Positions 1 to 7,530 of a DNA stretch of 64,000 nt are shown here, one piece after another. The notes under the pieces were generated by a model. That model searched no databases. It was not told the origin of the DNA and worked only from the letters and a program-made list of their open reading frames with translations. Each line of letters begins with the position of its first letter. Position 1 is the first letter of the stretch. Source of the stretch: Streptomyces sp. ASQP_92 (GTDB lineage: Bacteria > Actinomycetota > Actinomycetes > Streptomycetales > Streptomycetaceae); contig NZ_JAODUA010000024.1 of the NCBI RefSeq assembly GCF_025399895.1, positions 1-64,000 on the forward strand, in the 5' to 3' direction. The position numbers and the translations under genes are program-made.

Positions 1-1
1 C

Positions 2-58
2 ACCTCGGACGACGCCGAGGCTGCCGCCCTCGGCCGAGCTGCGCACGGAGCCGTATAG
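2..58 (+). CDS. Probable C-terminal tail of a gene cut by the left edge
   Basis: The second forward frame is open from the edge to a TAG at 56-58. It encodes about 18 residues rich in Ala and acidic residues and ending in GAV, with the G/C-ending codons expected of a local gene. The piece is too short to assign a family. Downstream to about 316 I see no convincing gene, so this may be the end of the left-hand transcription unit. It could also be chance open frame. Confidence 0.3.
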   Translation, partial: TSDDAEAAALGRAAHGAV

Positions 59-316
59 GACTCGCGGCGGGAGCCTTTCGGACTCGGCACGGGGTTACGA
101 CGGAATCGGGGGCAGGGTGGCTTTATCCGCGCTACCCGCCCGGTTCCGGATTTGGCCTCGTGGGCGCCTTCGCGGTGACGCCGAATTTTCACGCCGAAGC
201 CCTATGTGCGAGCGCGGATGGCGCCGGGCTGCACGGGCGACGACGAAATCGAGCGGCCACGCGCGAATGTGGACGGTGATACGCGCGACAAGGCGTACGG
301 AATGCGACATGGCAAC
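59..316. other. Gene-poor stretch before the first complete gene
   Basis: About 260 bases hold no convincing gene. Open frames exist on both strands, but they are Arg- and Pro-rich and overlap one another in several phases, as shadow frames do in G+C-rich DNA. Base composition is mixed, with more A/T in codon-third positions than in neighbouring genes. No operator-like repeat stands out. The hairpin immediately to the right belongs to the leftward membrane-protein gene. Confidence 0.4.
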
Positions 317-343
317 GGGGCCGAACCCCATAGGTCCGGCCCC
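317..343 (-). terminator. Hairpin downstream of the small membrane-protein gene
   Basis: A perfect 7-bp stem (GGGGCCG at 317-323, CGGCCCC at 337-343) encloses a 13-base loop. It lies just beyond the stop of the leftward gene at 366. No U-tract follows, which is usual for actinomycete terminators. Confidence 0.5.
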
Positions 344-365
344 GCAGCGCAATTGGGGTGCGGTT

Positions 366-527
366 CTACCAGCGATACCAACGGGCGCTGCCCCCGCGCG
401 GGCGGGCGACGAAACCGATGAGCCACAGCACCAGGACCACGACGGCGATCCACCACAGGGCCTTGAGGGCGAAGCCCGCGCCGAAGAGGATCAGGGCGAG
501 CAGCAGAACGAGAAGCAGGGGAACCAT
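366..527 (-). CDS. Small hydrophobic membrane protein (53 aa)
   Basis: The 53-residue product is almost all membrane segment: a hydrophobic stretch rich in Leu, Val and Ile from residue 2 to about 40, probably a hairpin of two helices, then a short basic tail (RPRGGSARW). The ATG at 527 was chosen because a GGAGG motif lies just upstream on the minus strand; a longer open frame to 590 has no such site. Very short hydrophobic proteins like this are common in Streptomyces and often sit beside stress genes such as csbD. It has no recognisable catalytic domain and its function is unknown. Confidence 0.7.
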   Translation of the reverse strand: MVPLLLVLLLALILFGAGFALKALWWIAVVVLVLWLIGFVARPRGGSARWYRW

Positions 528-713
528 GGCTGTCAACCTCCAGTCCGCCGTGTGCCCCGAAAGGCACCCGTCATACATTCGAATCAGCACGACCCCTGTG
601 CCCCGTCCCGGGCATCTGTAACTCCCTCATCCGTGACTCCCTCGTGGAGGCGTGGGGGTCCCTCGTGCGGCATGAAAGGACTGGCCTCGCGTGGCCGGAT
701 TTCACTTCGAGGG

Positions 714-737
714 GTTTGGGTCGGGAAATCGGGGTGA
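714..737 (+). promoter_or_regulatory. Sigma-B-type promoter for csbD
   Basis: GTTT at 714-717, a 14-base spacer and GGGTGA at 732-737 match the Streptomyces sigma-B-like consensus GNNT-N14-16-GGGTAY, apart from the last bases. It lies about 50 bases upstream of the csbD start. The CsbD family is classically under sigma-B control in Bacillus, which supports the reading. Inferred from sequence only. Confidence 0.45.
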
Positions 738-785
738 GGCGGATTGATGTCCACGGTGGGACATCGATTTCGAGGAGTGATTGTT

Positions 786-959
786 GTGTCGGGTGACGAG
801 AAGACGCAGTCGAAGATCGACCAGGCCAAGGGCAAGACCAAGGAGACGGTCGGCCGGGCGGTCGGCAATGAGCGCCTTGAGGCCGAGGGTGGCGCCGAGA
901 AGACCAAGGGCGACGCTCGCGAGGCCAAGGAGAAGATCAAGGACGTCTTCAAGCACTGA
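786..959 (+). CDS. csbD: CsbD family general stress protein (57 aa)
   Basis: This small, highly charged, Lys/Glu-rich protein matches the CsbD family: KIDQAKGKTKETVGRAVGN is the typical N-terminal signature, followed by a Glu/Lys/Ala helix ending in KIKDVFKH. Family members are abundant in stressed or stationary cells, but their biochemical role is unknown. The GTG at 786 was chosen because GAGGAG lies at 771-776; the longer open frame to 744 lacks a ribosome site. A sigma-B-type promoter precedes the gene and a strong hairpin follows it, so it is probably transcribed alone. The RsbQ/RsbP module 800 bases away makes stress-sigma control plausible. Confidence 0.9.
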   Translation: MSGDEKTQSKIDQAKGKTKETVGRAVGNERLEAEGGAEKTKGDAREAKEKIKDVFKH

Positions 960-978
960 ACCCGTCCTCGGGACATGC

Positions 979-1014
979 GAAGGGGCTCGACCGGAACACC
1001 GGTCGAGCCCCTTC
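979..1014. terminator. Bidirectional terminator between csbD and carbonic anhydrase
   Basis: A perfect 16-bp stem (979-994 with 999-1014) closes an AACA loop. It sits between the convergent ends of csbD (stop at 959) and the carbonic anhydrase gene (stop at 1063), so it can serve both directions. Confidence 0.85.
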
Positions 1015-1062
1015 TGCCTTGGTCGGCGCCGGATCTCCCCGTGACGAGGAGGGGCCCCGCGC

Positions 1063-1707
1063 TCAGCCGGCCGAGCCGGCCGGAGCCTCGTCGAGACCCC
1101 GTGCGGTGATCAGGCGGGCCGTGCCGTCGGCCAGCCGGTACGACAGGCCCACCACCGCGAGCCGCCCGGCCTCGACGGCCTCGGCCAGGACGCGGGAGCG
1201 TTCAAGGAGCAGGTCCACGGTGTGCCGTACCTGCTCGGCGATGAAGTCCGCGTCCTCGGTGCGCCCGGCCGCACGGGCGGCCAGCACGCTGGGGGTCACC
1301 CGCTCGATCACGTCCCGTACGTAGCCGGAACCCGATGTGCCGTCCTCCACGGAGGAACGGGCCGCCGCCACCGCTCCGCATCCCTCATGCCCGAGAACCA
1401 CCACCAAGGGGGCTCCGAGCACGCCTATCCCGTACTCGATGCTGCCGAGCACCTCCGGGCCCGCGACGTGTCCCGCGGTGCGCACCACGAACAGGTCGCC
1501 CAGACCGCGGTCGAAGATGATCTCGGCCGCGAGGCGGGAGTCGGAGCACCCGAAGAGCACGGCGAACGGTTTCTGGGCGAGGACGACCTCCGCGCGGCGG
1601 GCGGCGTCCTGGTTCGGGTGTTCCGGGGAACCGGCGACGAACCGTTGGTTGCCGTCCAGCAGCATGTCGAAGGCTTCGCGAGGTGTCGGATTTGAAGTGT
1701 CGACCAT
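1063..1707 (-). CDS. Beta-class carbonic anhydrase (214 aa)
   Basis: This enzyme interconverts CO2 and bicarbonate in the cytoplasm using one Zn2+ ion. The beta-class ligands are all visible: C54-S-D56-S-R58 (the Cys ligand and the Asp/Arg dyad), then H107-E-G-C110 in a GHEGCGAV motif. At 214 residues it is a normal length for the family. The ATG at 1707 begins MVDTSNPTP; the reading frame continues upstream but becomes Arg/His-rich shadow sequence overlapping the divergent rsbQ promoter. The gene stands alone, divergent from rsbQ with only 78 bases between the starts. Confidence 0.92.
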   Translation of the reverse strand: MVDTSNPTPREAFDMLLDGNQRFVAGSPEHPNQDAARRAEVVLAQKPFAVLFGCSDSRLAAEIIFDRGLGDLFVVRTAGHVAGPEVLGSIEYGIGVLGAPLVVVLGHEGCGAVAAARSSVEDGTSGSGYVRDVIERVTPSVLAARAAGRTEDADFIAEQVRHTVDLLLERSRVLAEAVEAGRLAVVGLSYRLADGTARLITARGLDEAPAGSAG

Positions 1708-1785
1708 GGGAACCAGCCTATGCGGCGGCTCCCGGGGCAGGGGGCCGGGGTGGAGGTGGGAGCGTGCCCTGAGAGACTGCCGAGT

Positions 1786-2589
1786 ATGGATATCGCACGC
1801 AGGAACAACGTCACCGTCACCGGAAACCCGCAGGGGCGCACGGTGGTGCTGGCGCACGGCTTCGGCTGCGACCAGAACATGTGGCGCCTCGTGGTGCCCG
1901 CCCTGGCCGAGGACTACCGGGTGGTCCTCTTCGACTACGTCGGTGCGGGCCGGGCGGACGCGGCCGCCTTCTCCGAGGACCGCTATGCCTCGCTGACCGG
2001 CTACGCCCGGGACGCGGTGGAGGTGTGCGAGGCGCTCGATCTGCGGGACGCGGTGTTCGTGGGGCACTCCGTCAGCGCGATGGTGGGTGTGCTGGCCGCC
2101 GACATGGCGCCGGAGCGCATCGGGGCGCTGGTGATGGTGGCGCCCTCTCCGCGCTACATCGACGACGAGGGGTACCGGGGCGGGTTCAGCGCCGAGGACA
2201 TCGACGAACTGCTGGAGTCGCTGGAGTCGAACTACCTGGGCTGGTCGGCGGCCATGGGCCCGGTGATCATGGGGCACCCGGACCGGCCGGAGCTGGGGGA
2301 GGAGCTGACGAACAGCTTCTGTGCCACCGACCCCGACATGGCGCGCGTCTTCGCCCGGACCACGTTCCTGTCGGATTCGCGGCAGGACCTCAAGAGCGTG
2401 CGCGTGCCGACGCTGGTGCTGGACTGCACCCAGGACGTCATCGCTCCCCGGGAGGTCGGCGCCTTCGTCCACCAGGCGATCCCCGGCTCGACGCTGGTCA
2501 CGCTCGACACCACCGGCCACTGCCCGCACCTGTCCGCGCCCGAAGCCACCAACGAAGCCATCCTGGGCTTTCTCAGGAACTCACGGTGA
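1786..2589 (+). CDS. rsbQ: RsbQ-like alpha/beta hydrolase (267 aa)
   Basis: RsbQ is the alpha/beta hydrolase that in Bacillus is needed for the RsbP phosphatase to report energy stress to sigma-B, probably by supplying or processing a small ligand. The triad is present at family positions: S95 in GHSVSAM, D217 in DCTQD and H245 in GHCPH. The length of 267 aa is close to Bacillus RsbQ (269). The next gene encodes a PAS-PP2C phosphatase whose ATG overlaps this stop codon, reproducing the rsbQ-rsbP gene pair, and that context is the strongest support for the name. The start at 1786 lacks a strong ribosome-binding site. Related hydrolases (DAD2/KAI2 type) share the fold, so the substrate is uncertain. 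Confidence 0.85.
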   Translation: MDIARRNNVTVTGNPQGRTVVLAHGFGCDQNMWRLVVPALAEDYRVVLFDYVGAGRADAAAFSEDRYASLTGYARDAVEVCEALDLRDAVFVGHSVSAMVGVLAADMAPERIGALVMVAPSPRYIDDEGYRGGFSAEDIDELLESLESNYLGWSAAMGPVIMGHPDRPELGEELTNSFCATDPDMARVFARTTFLSDSRQDLKSVRVPTLVLDCTQDVIAPREVGAFVHQAIPGSTLVTLDTTGHCPHLSAPEATNEAILGFLRNSR

Positions 2590-3875
2590 TGTCGCGCACG
2601 GGGCAGCAACCCGACCCCCACGGGGACGACGAGAAGGTCTCCAACGCGACCTTCGCGGCGCTGCTGGAAGACAGCGCCGAGGAACTGTACGAACACGCGC
2701 CGTGCGGGTATCTGTCCACGTTGATGGACGGAACCGTCGCGAAGACGAACGCCACCCTCCTCGACTGGCTCGGCCTGGAGCGCGAGGCGGTGGTGGGCCG
2801 TATGCGGTTCACCGATCTGCTGACCGTGGGCGGCAAGCTCTACCACGAGACGCACTTCATGCCGCTGCTGCGCATGCAGGGCGAGATCAACGGCATCGCC
2901 CTGGAGATGAAGCGGGCCGACGGCGGCCGGATGCCGGTGCTGATCTCCTCCGTGATCAAGTACGGCACCACCGGCGAGCCCCTCCTGGTCCGCACCACCG
3001 TCTTCGACGCCCGGGACCGGCGCGCCTACGAAGAGGAACTCCTGCGCGGCCGAAGGGCCGCCGAGGAGGCGCGCAAGCGGGCGGAAGCAGACCGCGCCAG
3101 GCTCCAGGACGCACTGGCCGTACTCCAGCAGTCGCTGCTCCCCGACACCCTGCCGCCGGTGACCGGTGTCGAGACGGCCGCCTACTACCACACGGCCCAT
3201 CCCGAGCGCCTCGGCGGCGACTTCTACGACGTCTTCCCCATCGACGGCGGCCGCTTCGCGTTCTTCCTGGGCGATGTGTGCGGCAAGGGCCCCCAGGCCG
3301 CTGCCGTCACCTCGCTGACCCGCTACACGCTGCGGGCCGCGGCCCTGCACGACCCCGACCCCGTATCGGCCCTCACCACCCTCAACAAGGTGCTGCACGA
3401 GCGCTACGCCAGCGGCGGGGACCCGCGCTACTGCACCGCCGTCTTCGGCACCCTCGACCCCGACCCGGCGACCGGCCGGGTGGCCGTGCACCTCGCCTCG
3501 GGCGGCCACCCCCCGGCCATCATCACGCGTGCCGACGGCAGCGCCGACTTCGTGCCCACCCCGGGCGGCCTCCTCGTCGGGATCCTGCCCTCGGCGCCCT
3601 TCACCGCCGCCCGGAGCGTCCTCTCGCCGGGCGACACCCTGCTGCTCTACACCGACGGCATCACCGAAGCCCGCACCGGCGAGGACCGCACCAACCTGTA
3701 CGGAGACGAGGCCCTCCTCTCCTTCGCCGCGGGCCACGCCGGCAAGCCGGCAGCCTCCTTGATCCAGGCGCTGACCGGCCTGCTGACCGGCTTCGGCGAC
3801 GGCCTGGACGACGACACCGCCCTGCTCGCTCTCAGCGTCCCCACCTTCACCCCCGAGACGAGAATCGCCCCATGA
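2589..3875 (+). CDS. rsbP: RsbP-like PAS-PP2C serine phosphatase (428 aa)
   Basis: The predicted role is to dephosphorylate a STAS anti-sigma antagonist when the PAS domain senses a signal. Domains in order: a PAS domain at about residues 35-140 (YEHAPCGYLS), a charged coiled-coil linker at about 150-180, then a SpoIIE-type PP2C domain with GGDFYDVFPI, FFLGDVCGKG, LLYTDGITEAR and DDDTALLAL supplying the metal-binding aspartates. At 428 aa it resembles Bacillus RsbP. The ATG at 2589 overlaps the rsbQ stop and a GTG sits three bases earlier, so translation is coupled. The ATGA overlap with the downstream STAS gene completes a three-gene partner-switching operon. No RsbW-like kinase or sigma factor is in the window. 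Confidence 0.88.
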   Translation: MSRTGQQPDPHGDDEKVSNATFAALLEDSAEELYEHAPCGYLSTLMDGTVAKTNATLLDWLGLEREAVVGRMRFTDLLTVGGKLYHETHFMPLLRMQGEINGIALEMKRADGGRMPVLISSVIKYGTTGEPLLVRTTVFDARDRRAYEEELLRGRRAAEEARKRAEADRARLQDALAVLQQSLLPDTLPPVTGVETAAYYHTAHPERLGGDFYDVFPIDGGRFAFFLGDVCGKGPQAAAVTSLTRYTLRAAALHDPDPVSALTTLNKVLHERYASGGDPRYCTAVFGTLDPDPATGRVAVHLASGGHPPAIITRADGSADFVPTPGGLLVGILPSAPFTAARSVLSPGDTLLLYTDGITEARTGEDRTNLYGDEALLSFAAGHAGKPAASLIQALTGLLTGFGDGLDDDTALLALSVPTFTPETRIAP

Positions 3876-4207
3876 GCCCACTGAAGATCACCGCCCGAGA
3901 CGCCGCGACCGGTCCCGTTCTGGAGATCTTCGGCGAGCTCGATTACGCGAGCGCCGGCGAACTGCGGGAACTGATCCTCTCGACCGCCCTCCGGCCCGGC
4001 CAGCGTCTCGTGCTGGACCTGGGCGGCATGGCGTTCTGCGACTCCAGCGGCCTCAGCGCGCTGATCGTCGCCCACAACCACGCCCGCGCCGCCGAGGCGG
4101 ACGTGGCGCTCGCCTCCGTACCGCCCAACACGCTGCGCATCCTGCGCATCGTCGGCCTGGACCAGATCCTCCCCGTCTTCCCGGACAGCGAGGCCTCCTA
4201 CTCCTGA
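3872..4207 (+). CDS. STAS-domain anti-sigma factor antagonist (111 aa)
   Basis: This is a single STAS domain of the RsbV/SpoIIAA type. When unphosphorylated it would bind an anti-sigma kinase and free its sigma factor. The phosphorylation loop CDSSGLSALI places the target serine at S58 within D57-S-S-G. The start ATG shares four bases with the stop of the phosphatase gene, so the two proteins are made together and the upstream PP2C domain is its likely activator. A 15-bp terminator hairpin follows at 4261. The cognate kinase must be encoded elsewhere. Confidence 0.9.
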   Translation: MSPLKITARDAATGPVLEIFGELDYASAGELRELILSTALRPGQRLVLDLGGMAFCDSSGLSALIVAHNHARAAEADVALASVPPNTLRILRIVGLDQILPVFPDSEASYS

Positions 4208-4260
4208 GCCGCGCCATCAACTGCCGTACGGACACGGCGAGTTGGCGGCGCGCCCAGCCA

Positions 4261-4301
4261 CGAGGGCCCGACCGGATGGATGTCCTCCGGTCGGGCCCTC
4301 G
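4261..4301. terminator. Bidirectional terminator after the STAS gene
   Basis: A perfect 15-bp stem (4261-4275 with 4287-4301) encloses an 11-base loop. It lies between the convergent STAS gene (stop at 4207) and the GvpU-like gene (stop at 4335). Confidence 0.85.
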
Positions 4302-4334
4302 TCGCGTATCGGAAGTGTCGTGACCGACCCAGGG

Positions 4335-4694
4335 TCAGTGGTCGGAGTAGCTGAAGTCGCCCATCGTCCAGGCGCTGACGTCCTTGATCGCCACGCGGTA
4401 CATCCCGCCCGTCTCCGGGATTCCCACCGAGCCCTGCAAGATCCGGGCCACATGGAAGTGCAGATACTTGGGCGGCCCCTCCTCACGCGGGGCGGTGGTG
4501 AACGCGGCGGAGAAGGCGCTCAGGTGGTCCGAGTCCGTGAGGACCTCCGACACACGCTGGCGCCAGGCCTTTTCGGGGGCCAGCCGTCCCGTGATGACAG
4601 CACCACCGGCGACCACGGTCAGAGACATCTGATTGCTGTGCCCGGACTCCACCAGGGCAGCGACGTCAACAAGCAGTTCGTCAGGCTTCGACAT
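4335..4694 (-). CDS. GvpU-like accessory protein, orphan (119 aa)
   Basis: The protein has an N-terminal acidic helix, a central beta-rich segment (SLTVVAGGAVITGRL) and a C-terminal segment (KYLHFHVARILQG...GGMYRVAIKDVSAWTMGDF). This arrangement resembles the small gas-vesicle accessory protein GvpU, whose members share a 'L.V.GG..I.G.L' core and a 'h..A....G' strand. I recognise this by pattern only. No gas-vesicle structural gene (gvpA, gvpF, gvpL) is in the window, so it may act outside gas vesicles. The ATG at 4694 opens the frame. It converges on the STAS gene across a shared terminator. Confidence 0.6.
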   Translation of the reverse strand: MSKPDELLVDVAALVESGHSNQMSLTVVAGGAVITGRLAPEKAWRQRVSEVLTDSDHLSAFSAAFTTAPREEGPPKYLHFHVARILQGSVGIPETGGMYRVAIKDVSAWTMGDFSYSDH

Positions 4695-4905
4695 GACAGA
4701 GGATTCTAATCACCAGCCGTCCGCTCGGCCTCAGCGGTGGTGCCGAGAGGGGAGCGGCCGTCAGCGCAGGCCGGCCAGATCGGACCACCGGGCGACTTCC
4801 GCGAGGGCGGCGGTCGCAGGTCTCACCGCGTCCGGCCCCTCAGGGAGCTGGACGCGGTAACCGGACGGGCGCGGGCGTGAATGCCCGGTGCCGAGGGGGG
4901 CCTGC

Positions 4906-6132
4906 TCACCGGGGGAGGAGGTCCCCGGCGTGGCGCGGCCGCGCTCCGCGGGCGCTCCACAGCGCCAGGGAGGTGAGGACGGCGAGAACGGCCCCGGTCG
5001 TCAGGACACCGGTGAGTGCCATGTGGTCGGCGACGATGCCGCCGAAGAGGGCGCCGAGCGCGATGGCGAGGTTGAACACCGAGGTGTTGAGCGCGGTGGC
5101 GGCCTCGGTCGACTCGGGTGCCGCCTTGAGGATCCAGGTCTGCACGCCGACCGGCACACCGCCGAAGGCCAGCCCCCATCCGATGAGCAGCACGACCCCG
5201 GTGACCGGCGTGCGGCCGATGAGGGGGAACAGCGCGAGGACGGCCGTGAGCAGGACGCTGATGGACACGATGGTGGCGCGGATGTCGCGTTCCGCGGCGG
5301 CGCCGGCGAGGAAATTGCCGAGGACACCGGCGGCCCCGAACGCGAGGAGGAGCGGGCCCACCGTGGTCTCGTCGATGCCGGAGACCGTCTGAAGGAGAGG
5401 GCTGATGAAGGTGAACGCGGCGAAGTGACCGCTGACCAGGAGGAAGGTGGTGAGCACACCGGCCCGGACGACCGGGTTGCGCAACTCCCTTGGCAAGGCG
5501 CGCAGTTGGACCGCCTGCTGGGCCGGCATGGGCGGCATCAGGACGAGCAGGGCGATCAGGACGAGGAGGCCGAGGCCCGCCACCGCGACGAACGCCACCC
5601 GCCAGCTCGTGAGTCCGCCGATCAGCGTTCCGGCCGGGACGCCCAGCACGTTGGCGGCGGTCGCACCCGCGAAGACGATGGAGATGGCGCGGGGGATGAA
5701 GCGCTCGGGGACCAGCCGGACGGCGAGCCCCGCCGCGAGGGCCCAGAACCCGCCGATGCTGACCCCGATCAGGAACCGCGAGCCGAGCAGTACGGCGAAG
5801 GTGGGGGCCAGGGAGGACAGCGCGTTGGCCGCCACCATCAGGACGATGAGCCCGACCAGGACGGCCCTGCGGTCCAGGCGCCGGATCGCCACCGGCAGCA
5901 GCGGCGCCGTGGCGGAGGCGACCAGGCCCGGGACCGTCACCATCAGACCGGCCGTCCCCTCGGAGACATGGAGCGAGCCGCCGATGAGCGGGAGCAGCCC
6001 GACGGGCAGCGATTCGACGGTGACCAGGGCGAAGGTGCCGACCGCCATCGTGACGACGGCCAACCAGCGTCTGAGCGGCACCCGTTCGGCCACGGGTTCC
6101 GCGACGGCTTTTCTCGAATCGAGGAGGGACAT
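4906..6132 (-). CDS. MFS transporter, DHA1/AraJ-like efflux type (408 aa)
   Basis: This is a 12-helix major facilitator of about 400 residues. Membrane segments are evident throughout, with the DHA1 features of an N-terminal RRWLAVVTMAVGTFALVTVE helix, LGSRFLIGVSIGGFWALAAG and a loop near residue 200 joining the halves. Such proteins usually export drugs, sugars or amino acids by proton antiport; the substrate here is unknown. The ATG at 6132 was chosen because the product then starts at the expected MFS position. The upstream extension lies in the remnant of an SgcJ-like gene whose stop is 22 bases before this start. A LysR regulator divergent at 6460 probably controls it. Confidence 0.9.
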   Translation of the reverse strand: MSLLDSRKAVAEPVAERVPLRRWLAVVTMAVGTFALVTVESLPVGLLPLIGGSLHVSEGTAGLMVTVPGLVASATAPLLPVAIRRLDRRAVLVGLIVLMVAANALSSLAPTFAVLLGSRFLIGVSIGGFWALAAGLAVRLVPERFIPRAISIVFAGATAANVLGVPAGTLIGGLTSWRVAFVAVAGLGLLVLIALLVLMPPMPAQQAVQLRALPRELRNPVVRAGVLTTFLLVSGHFAAFTFISPLLQTVSGIDETTVGPLLLAFGAAGVLGNFLAGAAAERDIRATIVSISVLLTAVLALFPLIGRTPVTGVVLLIGWGLAFGGVPVGVQTWILKAAPESTEAATALNTSVFNLAIALGALFGGIVADHMALTGVLTTGAVLAVLTSLALWSARGARPRHAGDLLPR

Positions 6133-6154
6133 GGTGATTCCGATCTGGAGGAAC

Positions 6155-6307
6155 TCAACTCGCGGTGAGGGCGGTACGGGGTTCGGGCTCGACGGGACTG
6201 GTGGTCTGGGCGACGGCGATACGCCACCGGCCGTCGTCCTTCGCCAGGACGTACAGCGGAGCGCCCGGCAGCCGGCCGGTGCTTGGTCACGACGAGGGCG
6301 CGGACGC
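6155..6307 (-). pseudogene. C-terminal remnant of an SgcJ/SnoaL-like protein
   Basis: On the minus strand, one frame reads GAPLYVLAKDDGRWRIAVAQ and ends at a TGA (6155-6157). This closely resembles the C-terminal strand pair of the complete SgcJ-like gene at 45834-46232 (GAPLYVMTKQEDGRWLLTACQ). The matching upstream part (RALVVTKHRPAAG) is in a different frame, and both frames meet stops near 6280-6310, so the gene is frameshifted and lacks its first two-thirds. The original gene was probably co-transcribed with the MFS gene. Strong inverted repeats lie at its broken end. Confidence 0.6.
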
Positions 6308-6311
6308 CGAG

Positions 6312-6332
6312 TCACCCCCCCGCCGGGGGTGA
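6312..6332. repeat. Inverted repeat in the MFS-LysR divergent region
   Basis: Perfect 8-bp arms, TCACCCCC and GGGGGTGA, are separated by 5 bases. The repeat sits at the broken end of the SgcJ-like remnant. It could be a relic terminator or an operator for the LysR protein. Confidence 0.5.
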
Positions 6333-6337
6333 AACGG

Positions 6338-6370
6338 CGGTGCTCCGAGGGGCGATCCGACGGAGCACCG
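6338..6370. repeat. Second inverted repeat upstream of the LysR gene
   Basis: Perfect 10-bp arms, CGGTGCTCCG and CGGAGCACCG, are separated by 13 bases. It lies 90 bases upstream of the LysR start, where a regulator-binding site or attenuator would be expected. Confidence 0.5.
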
Positions 6371-6459
6371 GCGCATGCCAAGACTGCAACGCGCCACTGG
6401 CGTCAACAAGATGAGATAGTGCAGCGATCGTTTAACCGGGCTCAACCAAGGGGGAAGCG

Positions 6460-7392
6460 GTGCTCGAACGGCTGGAGCTGGAGGCGTTCCTGACACTGGC
6501 CGAGGAACTCCACTTCGGCCGGACCGCGGAACGCCTGCACCTGACCACCGGCCGGATCAGCCAGAGCATCAAGAAGCTGGAACGCCACATCGGGACGCCC
6601 CTGTTCGAGCGCACGAGCCGCTACGTCCGCCTGACCCCGGCGGGACGGCACCTGCACGAGGACCTCCGGCCCTCCTACGAACAGCTCAGGGCCGGACTGC
6701 AAAGGGCGGTCGACGCGGCGCAGGGCATCCGGGGCGTGCTGCGGGTCGGGTTCGTGGGAGCGGCCTCCGGGCAGCTCATGGTGCACGCGGCTCAGCTCTA
6801 CGCCGAGCGCCACCCCGGCTATCGGGCCCAGCCCAGGGAACTGCAGATCGCCGACAGTTACCCCAGGCTGCGCGACGGGGACGTCGACCTGCTCATCGTG
6901 TCCCTGCCCCACGAAGAACCGGGCACGGTCGTGGGGCCTGTGCTCTACTCCGAGCACCGCATGCTGGCCGTCTCCTCCCAACACCCGCTGGCGGGGCGGG
7001 AGTCGGTCTCCCTGGAAGACCTCACCAAGGTCAAACTCCTCCAGGCCAAGACGGTCCCCAGCCACTGGCGTACGGCGCGCACACCTCTGCGCACCCCGTC
7101 GGGCCATCCCGTCCAAACGGGCCCGGAGTTCGAGACCTTCCAAGAGGCACTGGCACTCATCGGCGCCGGCCAGGGGGCGTTCATCGTGGGCGCCCAGGTC
7201 ACGCACTACTACGTCCGCTCCGACGTCGCCTACATTCCCTTCGACGACGCCCCACGGCTCGAATGGGCTCCCGTCTGGCTCACCTCCCGGGCCACGCCCC
7301 ATGTGTACGACTTCAACCGCGCCGCGCTCGACGCCGCCACCCGTGTACGCCCCGCTACGTTGAGTGAACCCCGGTCCTCCGAGGAGTCCTGA
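6460..7392 (+). CDS. LysR family transcriptional regulator (310 aa)
   Basis: This is a typical LysR protein: an N-terminal winged helix-turn-helix at residues 3-62 (LEAFLTLAEELHFGRTAERLH and ISQSIKKLERHIGTPLFERT), a linker helix, and a periplasmic-binding-like effector domain from about residue 90. Its length is normal. The GTG at 6460 follows an AAGGGGGAA ribosome site. It is divergent from the MFS gene, the classical layout for a LysR activator of an efflux gene. The 327-base gap between them holds the SgcJ-like remnant and two perfect inverted repeats. The effector is unknown. Confidence 0.92.
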   Translation: MLERLELEAFLTLAEELHFGRTAERLHLTTGRISQSIKKLERHIGTPLFERTSRYVRLTPAGRHLHEDLRPSYEQLRAGLQRAVDAAQGIRGVLRVGFVGAASGQLMVHAAQLYAERHPGYRAQPRELQIADSYPRLRDGDVDLLIVSLPHEEPGTVVGPVLYSEHRMLAVSSQHPLAGRESVSLEDLTKVKLLQAKTVPSHWRTARTPLRTPSGHPVQTGPEFETFQEALALIGAGQGAFIVGAQVTHYYVRSDVAYIPFDDAPRLEWAPVWLTSRATPHVYDFNRAALDAATRVRPATLSEPRSSEES

Positions 7393-7460
7393 ACGGGCCC
7401 GGACCCCGGACAACCGTCCGTGCCCGGGCGGGGTCGGAGGGTAGCCGCAGCCGCCCTTAC

Positions 7461-7486
7461 GTGTGGCCGTCTGGTTTGCCGGGTAT
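7461..7486 (+). promoter_or_regulatory. Sigma-B-type promoter for the hemerythrin-like gene
   Basis: GTGT at 7461-7464, a 16-base spacer and GGGTAT at 7481-7486 fit the Streptomyces sigma-B-like consensus GNNT-N14-16-GGGTAY exactly. The hemerythrin-like gene starts 45 bases after the -10 element. Confidence 0.55.
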
Positions 7487-7530
7487 CGGCCTGTTACGGA
7501 AGTGAGTCCTGAGCCCCCGGGGAGCTGCCC

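Noticed and set aside
1063..2529. 488-codon leftward ORF continuing the carbonic anhydrase frame
   Set aside because: The extension through 1708-2529 is Arg/His/Gly-rich antisense of rsbQ. The real gene begins at the ATG at 1707.
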